From Francisellaceae bacterium (GTDB taxonomy: Bacteria > Pseudomonadota > Gammaproteobacteria > Francisellales > Francisellaceae): a stretch of 36,819 bases of DNA. The notes beneath the pieces are model-generated. The model was not told the DNA's origin. It did not search any database and saw only the letters and a list, made by a program, of their open reading frames with translations. The position numbers and the translations under genes are program-made. Below are positions 9,027 through 17,069 of this stretch, one piece after another. Within the stretch, counting starts at the first letter, position 1; each line of letters begins with the position of its first letter. The DNA is taken from positions 1 to 36,819 of the forward strand of contig JAOMSY010000011.1 of the NCBI GenBank assembly GCA_028355575.1. Reading direction: 5' to 3'.

Positions 9027-10463
9027 TTAAGCGCTTAAATGATGGACTTTATTCGCCGTTAAGTTTTCTGCTTGGTGACAGATATCGTGTATATTATATT
9101 CTGGTATTGATTTCTGTTGCGCAAACCGAGCGGTCTCACCGACATAAATAATTGCTGGGGATTCCACCTGGTTATTTTTAGCTAGTTGTTCAAGTTTAGA
9201 TAATTCACCAGAAATGATGCGTTGTCTGGCTGTGGTGCCACGTTCTACAATAGCAACTGGTAGAGAGTGTTTGAATCCTGCCTTTAGTAGTTGCTGTTGT
9301 ATATCCGCTGCAGAATTTAATCCCATATAAATGGCCAAAGTTTGGTTGTTCTTTGCTAATGGGATCAGATTTGATGTGGTATTATCTTTCAATTTGGCAG
9401 TGATAAATGTCACTGAGTCAGACAAGCCACGATGTGTTAGCGGTATGCCAGCGGAAGCTGCACAACCAGCTGCTGCGGTAATACCAGGAATGATCTCATG
9501 TGGTATATTATATTGTTTTAGAAATTCAGCTTCTTCACCACCTCTACCATAAATAAATGGATCGCCTCCCTTTAAGCGGCATACAATGTTACCTTGTTCT
9601 GCATATTTCACCATTAATTCATTGATTCTAGGTTGCGGGGTAGATGATTTGCCCGCGCTTTTGCCAACGGGAATAAATGTGGCATCGCGTCTGGCCATGT
9701 CTAAAATTTCAGCACTAACAAGTTGATCATATAAAATGATGTCTGCACGTTGTAACACATTTAGAGCTTTTATGGTTAATAGTTCAGGGTCACCTGGCCC
9801 AGCACCTGTTAGATAAACCAATCCTTTTTTATCATCGGTGTTGTTAAGAATATTGTTTACCAGTTTTTCGGCCTTTTTTTCTTGGCCACTCATAATATAG
9901 TGACCAAATAGGCTATCAAATAATCTTTCCCAAAAAAGTCGTTTATTTGGATGCTGGTTTGATTTTATTCTTGGTCTGAGTTGACCTGCAGCAGCTGCAA
10001 CTTGTCCAAGGCGCGAAGGTAGCAAGCCTTCTATCTTTTCACGAATTCGTTTGGCTAGTACAGGCGCGGTGCCCGCACTTGAGATAGCGACAAGTAATGG
10101 AGATCGATTAACGATTGCAGGCTGAATAAAGCTACACTTTTCTTGGTCGTCTACGACGTTAACGGGAATGTTATGCTTTTTAGCAATATCTGAAATAAAC
10201 TGATTTAGTTCTTCATCATCCGTAGCCGCAACGATTATCTGATATTTTGTGAGCAAACCTTCAGTTACTTCTGCTTCTAAAAAGGAGAGGTTGTTGAATT
10301 TACGTTTTAATAACGAAAAATCAACGGTAAGGGCTTTTGAAACAATCGTTAAGTTCGCACCTGCCTTTAATAAATTTTGGGCTTTACGATAAGCAACAAC
10401 ACCGCCACCTACAATCAAGCAAGGTTTTTTCTTAATGTCTAAAAATATCGGTAAGTATTCCAT
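9027..10463 (-). CDS. cysG: siroheme synthase (uroporphyrinogen-III methyltransferase / precorrin-2 dehydrogenase / ferrochelatase)
   Basis: Fused three-activity enzyme converting uroporphyrinogen III to sirohaem, the prosthetic group of CysI. An upstream TTG at 10496 would extend the frame by 11 residues, but the ATG at 10463 gives MEYLPIFLDIKKKPCLIVGGG, which aligns with the E. coli start MDHLPIF. The resulting 478 residues compare with 457 in E. coli. The N-terminal half carries the NAD-binding LIVGGGVVAYRKA, VNVVDD and SSAGTAPVLAKR; both serines of the motif containing Salmonella phosphoserine 128 are kept. The C-terminal methyltransferase half has LTGAGPGDPELLT, LKGGDPFIYGRGGEE and GIPLTHRG. 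It runs in the same direction as cysJ but about 100 bases separate them, so it may have its own promoter. Confidence 0.96.
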   Translation of the reverse strand: MEYLPIFLDIKKKPCLIVGGGVVAYRKAQNLLKAGANLTIVSKALTVDFSLLKRKFNNLSFLEAEVTEGLLTKYQIIVAATDDEELNQFISDIAKKHNIPVNVVDDQEKCSFIQPAIVNRSPLLVAISSAGTAPVLAKRIREKIEGLLPSRLGQVAAAAGQLRPRIKSNQHPNKRLFWERLFDSLFGHYIMSGQEKKAEKLVNNILNNTDDKKGLVYLTGAGPGDPELLTIKALNVLQRADIILYDQLVSAEILDMARRDATFIPVGKSAGKSSTPQPRINELMVKYAEQGNIVCRLKGGDPFIYGRGGEEAEFLKQYNIPHEIIPGITAAAGCAASAGIPLTHRGLSDSVTFITAKLKDNTTSNLIPLAKNNQTLAIYMGLNSAADIQQQLLKAGFKHSLPVAIVERGTTARQRIISGELSKLEQLAKNNQVESPAIIYVGETARFAQQKSIPEYNIHDICHQAENLTANKVHHLSA

Positions 10464-10588
10464 GGGACTGCATAGAAATTTGAAACTGTAATACAACTAT
10501 ACGGTGCGATAAAATAATCAAAAAATAATATATTCTTATGGCGTTATGCTTTTAGGTTATAAAGACGGGCTTCCTATTTGCCCCTTTC
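10464..10588. other. cysG upstream region
   Basis: Part of the 339-base gap between cysG and cysB. It must hold the minus-strand cysG promoter; a TATAGT-like -10 is present near 10500-10510 but the -35 is weak. An 8-base inverted repeat, TAGGTTAT at 10553-10560 and ATAACCTA at 10597-10604, brackets the -35 of the plus-strand promoter. A 4-base GGGC/GCCC stem at 10567-10583 is too short to call a terminator. Confidence 0.3.
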
Positions 10589-10616
10589 TTGACAAGATAA
10601 CCTATAGTGATATAGT
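10589..10616 (+). promoter_or_regulatory. sigma70-type promoter of the cysB leader, with overlapping palindrome
   Basis: TTGACA (10589-10594), 16 bases, TATAGT (10611-10616). This is a perfect -35 and a 5/6 -10. Transcription is expected to start near 10623. A palindrome CTATA-GTGA-TATAG (10602-10615) covers the spacer and most of the -10. With a one-base bulge the symmetry extends to TAAC...GTTA. A protein bound there would block RNA polymerase, fitting autorepression by CysB as known in enterics, but the binding protein is not shown by the sequence. Confidence 0.65.
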
Positions 10617-10651
10617 TAACAGATAATCAAAATTTGAACAAGTAAGCTTAA

Positions 10652-10717
10652 ATGCTAGAAATGAATAGGTTGATGTGCTGTTACATGCGAGACAAAACCA
10701 TAGGTGGTTTCGTTTGA
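10652..10717 (+). CDS. putative cysteine-codon leader peptide of the cysB attenuator
   Basis: A 21-codon frame beginning ATG CTA GAA and ending GTT TGA, about 29 bases after the predicted transcription start. Its middle reads MNRLMCCYMRDK, with adjacent cysteine codons TGC TGT at 10676-10681. Internal ATGs at 10661, 10673 and 10685 share the frame; the first three would keep both Cys codons. The ribosome-binding site is weak (AAGTAAG region before 10652), a caution shared by several genes here. The frame ends inside the hairpin 10685-10725, as attenuator leader peptides do. Its role would be as a ribosome-stalling sensor, not as a functional protein. Confidence 0.6.
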   Translation: MLEMNRLMCCYMRDKTIGGFV

Positions 10718-10774
10718 TTGCGCATACCTAGCGATTCAAGCGCCACCATGTTCAACAACATTGGTGGCGTTTTT
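10685..10774 (+). promoter_or_regulatory. candidate transcription attenuator controlling cysB
   Basis: Mutually exclusive RNA folds can be drawn. Hairpin 1 spans 10685-10725: outer ATGCG/CGCAT and inner AAACCA (10695-10700) with TGGTTT (10705-10710). The terminator hairpin is 10741-10769. An alternative stem pairs CATAGGTGG (10699-10707) with CCACCATG (10743-10750), 8 pairs with one bulged A, and would destroy the terminator. A ribosome stalled at the Cys codons 10676-10681 would cover the outer 5' arm and free 10699-10707, favouring readthrough. A ribosome reaching the stop codon at 10715 would mask 10699-10707, allowing termination. This predicts cysB expression rising when Cys-tRNA is scarce. 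The pairings are seen in the sequence; the function is inferred. Confidence 0.6.
10741..10774 (+). terminator. intrinsic terminator just upstream of cysB
   Basis: Perfect 8-base GC-rich stem CGCCACCA (10741-10748) and TGGTGGCG (10762-10769), followed directly by TTTTT (10770-10774). A one-base bulge allows further TG/CA pairing at the top of the stem. It lies between the promoter at 10589 and the cysB start at 10803, so it must act on the leader RNA. No other plus-strand gene precedes it. Confidence 0.85.
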
Positions 10775-10802
10775 GTTTAAATGACTATATTTTGGAAAAC
10801 GT

Positions 10803-11762
10803 ATGAAATTACAACAACTCAAGTTTTTACTCGCAATTGCCAATAATGATTTAAATATTACCGCAGCAGCTGAAAAACTTTACACTTCGCAGCCTGGGGT
10901 GAGTAAGCAATTAAAAACATTAGAAGAAGAGTTGGGCTTACGTTTATTTACGCGTAATGGCAAAAACTTAGAGTCTATTACGACGGCAGGAAAAGAAGTC
11001 ATTAAACGTGCAGAAATTATTATGCGTGAAGTTGAGAATATTAAAAACCTTTCTCAAGAAATGCGTAATGATTCAACAGGTACACTTTCAATTGCAACAA
11101 CGCATACCCAAGCGCGTTACGTATTACCTGATGTGTTAGCTGCGTTCCATCAAAAATATCCCGATATAACAGTTGATTTACATCAAGGCACAACGGAACA
11201 GATTGCAACGATTATTGAACAAGGTGATGCAGACTTTGCGATTGCGACAGGTGGCTATGAATACTTCCATGACATCGTTCATTTACCTTGTTACCAATGG
11301 GATAGAGTAATTCTTTTACCAAAAAATCATCATTTAGCTCAGAAGAAAGATATTAGTTTAAAAGACCTATCTATATTTCCTTTAATTACCTATGTGTTTA
11401 GTTTAACGGGGAGCTCAACATTCTTAAAAGCATTTGAAGATGACGGCTTGAAGGCGAGAATAGCTTTTACTGCACGAGATGCTGATGTTATTAAAGCTTA
11501 TGTACGTAAAGGCCTGGGTGTGGGTATTATCGCGGATATCGCTTATTCACCAGAAGATGATAGTGACTTGGTTATGGTTCCAGCAAGTTCGCTGTTCCCA
11601 AGTGCAACCACGTGGATCGGGTTTAATAAAGACACCCATATGAGTGCCTATATGATGGAATTTATTAACCTATTTGCTGTGCAGTGGTCTGAAAATACGG
11701 TTAATAAAGAAATCGACATAGCTCAAAAAAATGGTGAGAAGCAATATCTACAGCAAGGTTAG
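10803..11762 (+). CDS. cysB: LysR-type transcriptional regulator CysB
   Basis: Master activator of sulfur assimilation, induced by N-acetylserine/O-acetylserine in enterics; 319 residues (E. coli 324). The N-terminal winged helix-turn-helix (1-60) contains LYTSQPGVSKQLKTLEEELG. The effector domain has ATTHTQARY with Thr100, Thr102 and Gln103 at the same numbers as the E. coli sulfate/inducer pocket. GDADFAIAT, LPCYQWDR and TARDADVIKAYVRKGLGVG also match CysB. It is divergent from cysG-cysJIHEK, its likely targets. It sits directly behind the terminator at 10741-10774, so expression from the promoter at 10589 needs readthrough. The downstream neighbour tamB is convergent with a 26-base gap and no clear terminator. 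Confidence 0.96.
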   Translation: MKLQQLKFLLAIANNDLNITAAAEKLYTSQPGVSKQLKTLEEELGLRLFTRNGKNLESITTAGKEVIKRAEIIMREVENIKNLSQEMRNDSTGTLSIATTHTQARYVLPDVLAAFHQKYPDITVDLHQGTTEQIATIIEQGDADFAIATGGYEYFHDIVHLPCYQWDRVILLPKNHHLAQKKDISLKDLSIFPLITYVFSLTGSSTFLKAFEDDGLKARIAFTARDADVIKAYVRKGLGVGIIADIAYSPEDDSDLVMVPASSLFPSATTWIGFNKDTHMSAYMMEFINLFAVQWSENTVNKEIDIAQKNGEKQYLQQG

Positions 11763-11788
11763 TTGTATTAGAAAATTACGCTAAATTA

Positions 11789-14700
11789 TTATGGTGTTAT
11801 TTGATAAATAATATCTGCACCTGTATCTAAAGTTGTATAATCCGTGCGTAATGACCAGTGCTCAGTAAATTTATAAGTCGTATCAAGTTCTTGTTGACCA
11901 TTGAAAATTGAGAAACCATAACTGATATGAAATTTAGAAGTAATTGATTTTCCAATAAACAAAGCGGTTTGTGACTGACTGGCAGCGTTATTTTGATTAT
12001 TGGCATATGACAAACTATCACTCATCATGGGTACGGAGTTGATTGTTCCAAATGATAATTCATTAATGCCAAGTGTGTCCTGTATATCTTTTAATACAGA
12101 TTGACTCCCACCGTTAAGTGCAAATGCTAATGCAGCAGATTGCATTGCATTACTATATTGCTGACCCTGGTCGCTTTGGAGAGGTTGACCAACAATAATA
12201 TAAGCTAGAATGTTAGCTTGGGACATGCTAGGTACTGAAAATAGGGTAAGTTTAGGTTGTTCAGCGGTACCTTGAATTTTTACCCCAATTTTTGAAGGCG
12301 CATTATTTGCTAATAATAGATCAGCAGGCAGGTGATATAAGGCAGTAATATCTAGATTAGGGTTTGATATAGGGGAATAATTAAAATTTAAGTTTGATTT
12401 ATCGGTTACTTCAAATCGTTTGCCATAATTTTGATATGCACCATCTTTAAAACCAATATCACCTAACGCTGTAGTTAGCTGTCGTGGATATGAAAATATT
12501 TTTAGATTTCCTGTTAAATAACTATTAAAACCAAACCCATGTAGTGCGGTTTTTTCTCCTAGATCAACTACAATTTCCGCGTATACAGGTAGCGTTTTGT
12601 TTTGTTTAATAACTTGGTTTCGATTATTCACATACACGATATCTGAACTGAAATTATTTGCCTTAGCTGTTGTTTGAAAATCCTCAGCATAAATATTGGC
12701 CTGATTCACTAAAACGGTACCTGTTGCTCTAATAGGACTGTTGTGTTTTGTTACATTAATATTTGGCGTTAATGTCATTTTTATTTGAGGTAAATCAACT
12801 AGCTGTATTTCTTTCGCATGAATATTTGTGTCTAATGTGAAGTCACTATTCAATACGTCATAATCTATTTTAGAGGTTAGGTATAGTTTAGATTTATCAA
12901 TCGTAATATCCCCATTTATATCTAGATTTGAAGGATTTGATGCTTGAATATCAAAATGTCCATTCTCTGCTTGAACACCTATTGGAATTAAATCTAACAT
13001 TAAGTCTGTTATACTTCCTTGTCCCTTAAATTGAGTATTATTAGCAGAACCACTTAATTCAAAGTCTGCCTTGATGTTTCCATCTAAGTTAATTGGGAGC
13101 TTTAATATATAGCTTAAAAACCGTAGTCCATTAATTTCAGCTTTAAGTGATGCATCAATATAATCATCTGCTTTATTGTCTGTATTTAGATTTAATGCTT
13201 TTAGTTGTAAGTTTATAAAACTATTATTGTTAAATGACAATTCTGTGCTCGAGCTCAATGAGCCATTGTCTAACACGCCCTGACTGATTGCTTTATGAAT
13301 TTTTAGATTACTGGCAACTTTCTCGCTTTGTATTTTCTCAATGGCGTTATCTAGTGCACTATTACTCAGTAAATTGATATTTCCTGGTGTAAGATTTACT
13401 ACATATCTTAATGAACTGCCAACATGCTTTTGTGTATTGAAGTACACGCCTGTTGTTATATCAGAGGAGGTTTGAAAGCTTTCAAACATTTGGTTTAAGG
13501 TTTGATGATAGATATCAACATCTAGTTTAAACATATAGTCGCCAGGAATTAAGACTGAAGAAATACATGCATGTGACGAAATGCTTGTTAAACAAAAGTT
13601 AGTTAGATCAATTTTCTCATCTGAAATAATAAGCTGGGGCTGGCCGTGCATAGACCACTGGCTATCATTAATGGTTAGTCTTGTATCGGCAAAATTTGCT
13701 TGCCAACGATTTTGTGCTAACCATTTTGCATTGAGATTAGTATAGAAGCTTAGTTCTTTCGATGAGAGCGTTAGCTCAAGGTTTTGTTGCTGTTTTGTAT
13801 AGGTTGCATCAATTAAAACATCAGGCATCTCAGTCAGGTTATATTCAATATCGTTGATAACAGTGTGTGTTGAAAAAACAGGTTGCATCCAAGAATGATG
13901 AATACTACCTGTTGACGTAATACCTGCGCTCAGTTGATTTAGATAGTAACCTATTTGATCTATATTTAAGTGCCAGTTGATGTTTGGCATTGGTATTAAT
14001 TCACCATACATAACAAGATTATCATTACGCGTGTTATTCACAATGGTAAAAGTATTTATGTTTAAATTTGTACGACTATACGCTAAATCTGCTTGGCACT
14101 GCGATGCAGTTTGGTTAATACGTAAATCACAACTTTGAAAGACTAACCTATGAGAGGATGTATTTTCTACTACCTTATCAAGTGCTTGAAATTCTACCAT
14201 ATAAGAAACTGTGTTTGGCATGGATTCGGGGTAGTATTTCCCTGCAAGGTTAAAAAAATAAATAAGGTGTTTATTGTCCTCATAATTAAGTTCAATTTGC
14301 CCTGATATTTTATTTTGTTGAAAGGTTAGTTGTTTAATATTATTAACTAAGCGATCTTTATTGATACTAGTGAGTAAATCAAATTCAATGGTTCCAATAT
14401 CTACAATATAAGTTTCTATGTAACCTTTTGTGTCAACAGTGAATGTTTCTTTTAAAGGGCCATTAATATGACTTTCAATTTGGCTAGAGATTACATTTTC
14501 ATTTTTTAGCTGCCACTTTAAATGACTATTAATCTGAAATGGAGGGTGAAATGATAAGCTACCCATTGCTTCAATTAGTTCAATTGCCTGGTTTTCTAGA
14601 TGTCCGGATACTTTTGAGAAACTTAATTGATTCGTAATAATTGATATATTATTTGCATGAAGATCATTCGCATTAACAATTTCTGTGTCATCAGAAATAA

Positions 14701-15163
14701 TGCTTAGATGCGCTATTGTTGCGTTATGCCCAAGTAGTGTGAGGGGAAAATTTGAATGATGCGTAGTATCTGATTTGTTTTTATCAGTATTATCGTTATC
14801 AGTATTAATGAGTTTAATTATAACTGAACTGACATTTAATTGATTGACGCCAATTTCAGCTAACAGAATCCTAAATGGATTATATGAAATATTAATCTCA
14901 TCAATTTCAATATCGACATCATCTGTATGGATAATCAGATTAGGTAGATGAAAGTCTAAAATATTGCCTTGTATGCCTTCAATGTCATAATCAATATCTA
15001 TTTTGTTTAAAATTGGATGGATACTTGTCAACGTAAATTTAAAACCTTTATCAGTAAATAATAAGAAATAGAGAGAGACAAATAAGGTTAATAAAATTGC
15101 TAGGCTAATAAATAGCGTTTTATGTCGTTTACGCGTAAGTTTGGAATGATCAACAATAAACAT
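11789..15163 (-). CDS. tamB: translocation and assembly module protein TamB
   Basis: Large AsmA-like bridge protein, 1124 residues (E. coli TamB 1259). It is anchored in the inner membrane by one helix (about 17-36, TLFISLAILLTLFVSLYFLL) with a beta-rich periplasmic body. The C-terminal DUF490/TamB domain is recognisable from NILAYIIVGQPLQSDQGQ, FALNGGSQSVLKDIQDTLGINELSFG, IGKSITSKFHISYGF and the final TDTGADIIYQITP. TamA/TamB assist outer-membrane protein assembly, and TamB-family proteins take part in phospholipid transport to the outer membrane. Its ATG overlaps the tamA stop by one base (TAATG), indicating an operon with translational coupling. Confidence 0.95.
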   Translation of the reverse strand: MFIVDHSKLTRKRHKTLFISLAILLTLFVSLYFLLFTDKGFKFTLTSIHPILNKIDIDYDIEGIQGNILDFHLPNLIIHTDDVDIEIDEINISYNPFRILLAEIGVNQLNVSSVIIKLINTDNDNTDKNKSDTTHHSNFPLTLLGHNATIAHLSIISDDTEIVNANDLHANNISIITNQLSFSKVSGHLENQAIELIEAMGSLSFHPPFQINSHLKWQLKNENVISSQIESHINGPLKETFTVDTKGYIETYIVDIGTIEFDLLTSINKDRLVNNIKQLTFQQNKISGQIELNYEDNKHLIYFFNLAGKYYPESMPNTVSYMVEFQALDKVVENTSSHRLVFQSCDLRINQTASQCQADLAYSRTNLNINTFTIVNNTRNDNLVMYGELIPMPNINWHLNIDQIGYYLNQLSAGITSTGSIHHSWMQPVFSTHTVINDIEYNLTEMPDVLIDATYTKQQQNLELTLSSKELSFYTNLNAKWLAQNRWQANFADTRLTINDSQWSMHGQPQLIISDEKIDLTNFCLTSISSHACISSVLIPGDYMFKLDVDIYHQTLNQMFESFQTSSDITTGVYFNTQKHVGSSLRYVVNLTPGNINLLSNSALDNAIEKIQSEKVASNLKIHKAISQGVLDNGSLSSSTELSFNNNSFINLQLKALNLNTDNKADDYIDASLKAEINGLRFLSYILKLPINLDGNIKADFELSGSANNTQFKGQGSITDLMLDLIPIGVQAENGHFDIQASNPSNLDINGDITIDKSKLYLTSKIDYDVLNSDFTLDTNIHAKEIQLVDLPQIKMTLTPNINVTKHNSPIRATGTVLVNQANIYAEDFQTTAKANNFSSDIVYVNNRNQVIKQNKTLPVYAEIVVDLGEKTALHGFGFNSYLTGNLKIFSYPRQLTTALGDIGFKDGAYQNYGKRFEVTDKSNLNFNYSPISNPNLDITALYHLPADLLLANNAPSKIGVKIQGTAEQPKLTLFSVPSMSQANILAYIIVGQPLQSDQGQQYSNAMQSAALAFALNGGSQSVLKDIQDTLGINELSFGTINSVPMMSDSLSYANNQNNAASQSQTALFIGKSITSKFHISYGFSIFNGQQELDTTYKFTEHWSLRTDYTTLDTGADIIYQITP

Positions 15164-16968
15164 TACAGCAATACTCCTAAACTAAAGTCAAAGCGCCAAT
15201 GTTGGTCATTGGGATTAAGCGTCCTGGTTAAATAGCACTGGATTGAACCCAGTGGTGTTTCATAACCGACACCCAGGCCAGCAGCTCTTAATATTTCAAC
15301 ATCACTGAAGTCTATTTCATCAGTTGCGTTACCAGCATTATAATATCCAATTACACTAAAATTGCCGTATACACGCTGCTGTAATCCTGCTGCAACGGTT
15401 CCTAAGTAACGACCACCAACAAGTTGGCCTTGACTGTTCGTTGGGCCTTGGCTCAAGTAGCCATACCCGAGTAAGCTTCCAACGCCACCAGCATAAAAGC
15501 GAAACTGGGGTGCAATATCTGCGGCAGGAGTAAACCCAAGAAAGCCTATATTGGTTGATAAAATAATTCGGTTCCATTCAGGCATGATCGGCCAAGCAAA
15601 TTCTATACGGGTGAGGTTACGCAAGAAACTACTTGAAGAGAGAGGGTTCTCTATAGTTCCTTGTAGATTGTTATTAATTGTGAAACCTTTCTTCCAAAAT
15701 CCACCATCTGTCGTTAAGTCTAATGTTAAAAACCAGCTTGGGACAAGATAATAGCTACTCTGTGTGTCAGACTGTGCAGGTGTATTGTAAGTAATATAAT
15801 ATTGCTGTATCCCAAGGTTACTCACTAACCACCTATTTTTATAGATATTATTTAGACCCGCATTGGTTTGTAGCGAGTTATAAGGAATTAAATTAATTAA
15901 ATTTTGTTGACCATTAATGCTCCAAAAATTATTTAAAGGATCATCCCCAGGTATAATGTACTGCCCAATATATGACAGATTAATTTGTGAAATCTCTACT
16001 GTTATCGTCGCGTAATCACCGCTTGGGGTCAGGTGATGAAAAACAGTTTCACCTAGCGCTCTAAAACCTGTAAATGTACCCCAGCCACCACCAACAGCAT
16101 AGGTAACGGGTTTAGATGCCGTTAAGTCAACATCAACATCAACAGTCTTGTCTTTTTTATTTCGGTCAGTAATTTGCGGCACAACTCGAATATCTGTAAA
16201 GTAGCTACTTGACTGTAAGTTACTAATGGTCTTTTGTATTTTATTCGCACTAAATGGTTGTTTTTGATCAAAGTCGATAAATTTACCGACAAAGTTTTTG
16301 TAAAAGGTATATTGCTTTTGAGTTAGGTTAATTTTGTTTATTCGATATTGCGCACCACTGTCTAACGTAAGATAGATTTTTGCGATATTTTTGGCCTTGT
16401 TAATCTGAATTTCATTTTTGACTAGTTTTGCATCAAAAAAACCATATACAGATGCTGTACTTAGCAGCGAATTTTTAGCATCGTTATAATTCTCTTGTGT
16501 GAGCACTTCGCCTTCTTTTAGAGGTGAACTATGTATAATCTCTAAAAATTTAGTATTTAACTGACCTTCACCTAGAATTGCAATGTCAACTAAATCGATT
16601 TTAACAGGCTCTCCAAGAGTGACATGGTAGGTGATTTCCCAATCTTGACCATCTAATTTGATCTCAGATGTGACTGAAGCATTAAAATATCCATAAGGTT
16701 CAACTAAATCTAAAATCTCGTTTTTACTTTCACCATACATAAGGTAGAGTCTTGATGCGGATTCTGTAGCGTAATTCTGATATTTGATAATTGAGAGTAA
16801 AGGCATCACGCCTTCTTTTATTTTGTCTGGCAAGCCTGTGACATTGACCATTATAGAGAGGTTATTTTTTTTATCAGCATCAGTCTTTATTTCGGCTAAA
16901 AGCAGGCCTGGAGTCAGAAGTAGTACCCAAATAAGTATAAATACTTTACCAAAATAGTTGGATGTCAC
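15163..16968 (-). CDS. tamA: autotransporter assembly complex protein TamA (Omp85 family)
   Basis: Outer-membrane Omp85-family protein, 601 residues (E. coli 577). A signal peptide (about 1-25, FILIWVLLLTPGLLLA) is followed by POTRA repeats (about 35-275) and a 16-strand barrel. The barrel contains the lid-loop type motif RFYAGGVGSLLGYGY (family xRFfxGGxxSvRGY; here the Arg of the RGY motif is replaced by Leu). It ends WRFDFSLGVLL. The start is GTG at 16968; the frame is closed by a TAA a few codons upstream and no earlier start exists. I see no good ribosome-binding site. It heads the tamA-tamB operon. Confidence 0.93.
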   Translation of the reverse strand: MTSNYFGKVFILIWVLLLTPGLLLAEIKTDADKKNNLSIMVNVTGLPDKIKEGVMPLLSIIKYQNYATESASRLYLMYGESKNEILDLVEPYGYFNASVTSEIKLDGQDWEITYHVTLGEPVKIDLVDIAILGEGQLNTKFLEIIHSSPLKEGEVLTQENYNDAKNSLLSTASVYGFFDAKLVKNEIQINKAKNIAKIYLTLDSGAQYRINKINLTQKQYTFYKNFVGKFIDFDQKQPFSANKIQKTISNLQSSSYFTDIRVVPQITDRNKKDKTVDVDVDLTASKPVTYAVGGGWGTFTGFRALGETVFHHLTPSGDYATITVEISQINLSYIGQYIIPGDDPLNNFWSINGQQNLINLIPYNSLQTNAGLNNIYKNRWLVSNLGIQQYYITYNTPAQSDTQSSYYLVPSWFLTLDLTTDGGFWKKGFTINNNLQGTIENPLSSSSFLRNLTRIEFAWPIMPEWNRIILSTNIGFLGFTPAADIAPQFRFYAGGVGSLLGYGYLSQGPTNSQGQLVGGRYLGTVAAGLQQRVYGNFSVIGYYNAGNATDEIDFSDVEILRAAGLGVGYETPLGSIQCYLTRTLNPNDQHWRFDFSLGVLL

Positions 16969-17069
16969 AAGCTGATAGCATTAGAGTTTTGTAGTTAAAC
17001 TATAGAGGTTAGATGCTGTTTATAAAATGATGACACACCTGATCAATCTATCTAATGTGAATTTAATTA

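Noticed and set aside
10567-10583. GGGC/GCCC hairpin upstream of the cysB leader promoter as a terminator
   Set aside because: The stem is only 4 bases and the following tract is not a clean run of T.
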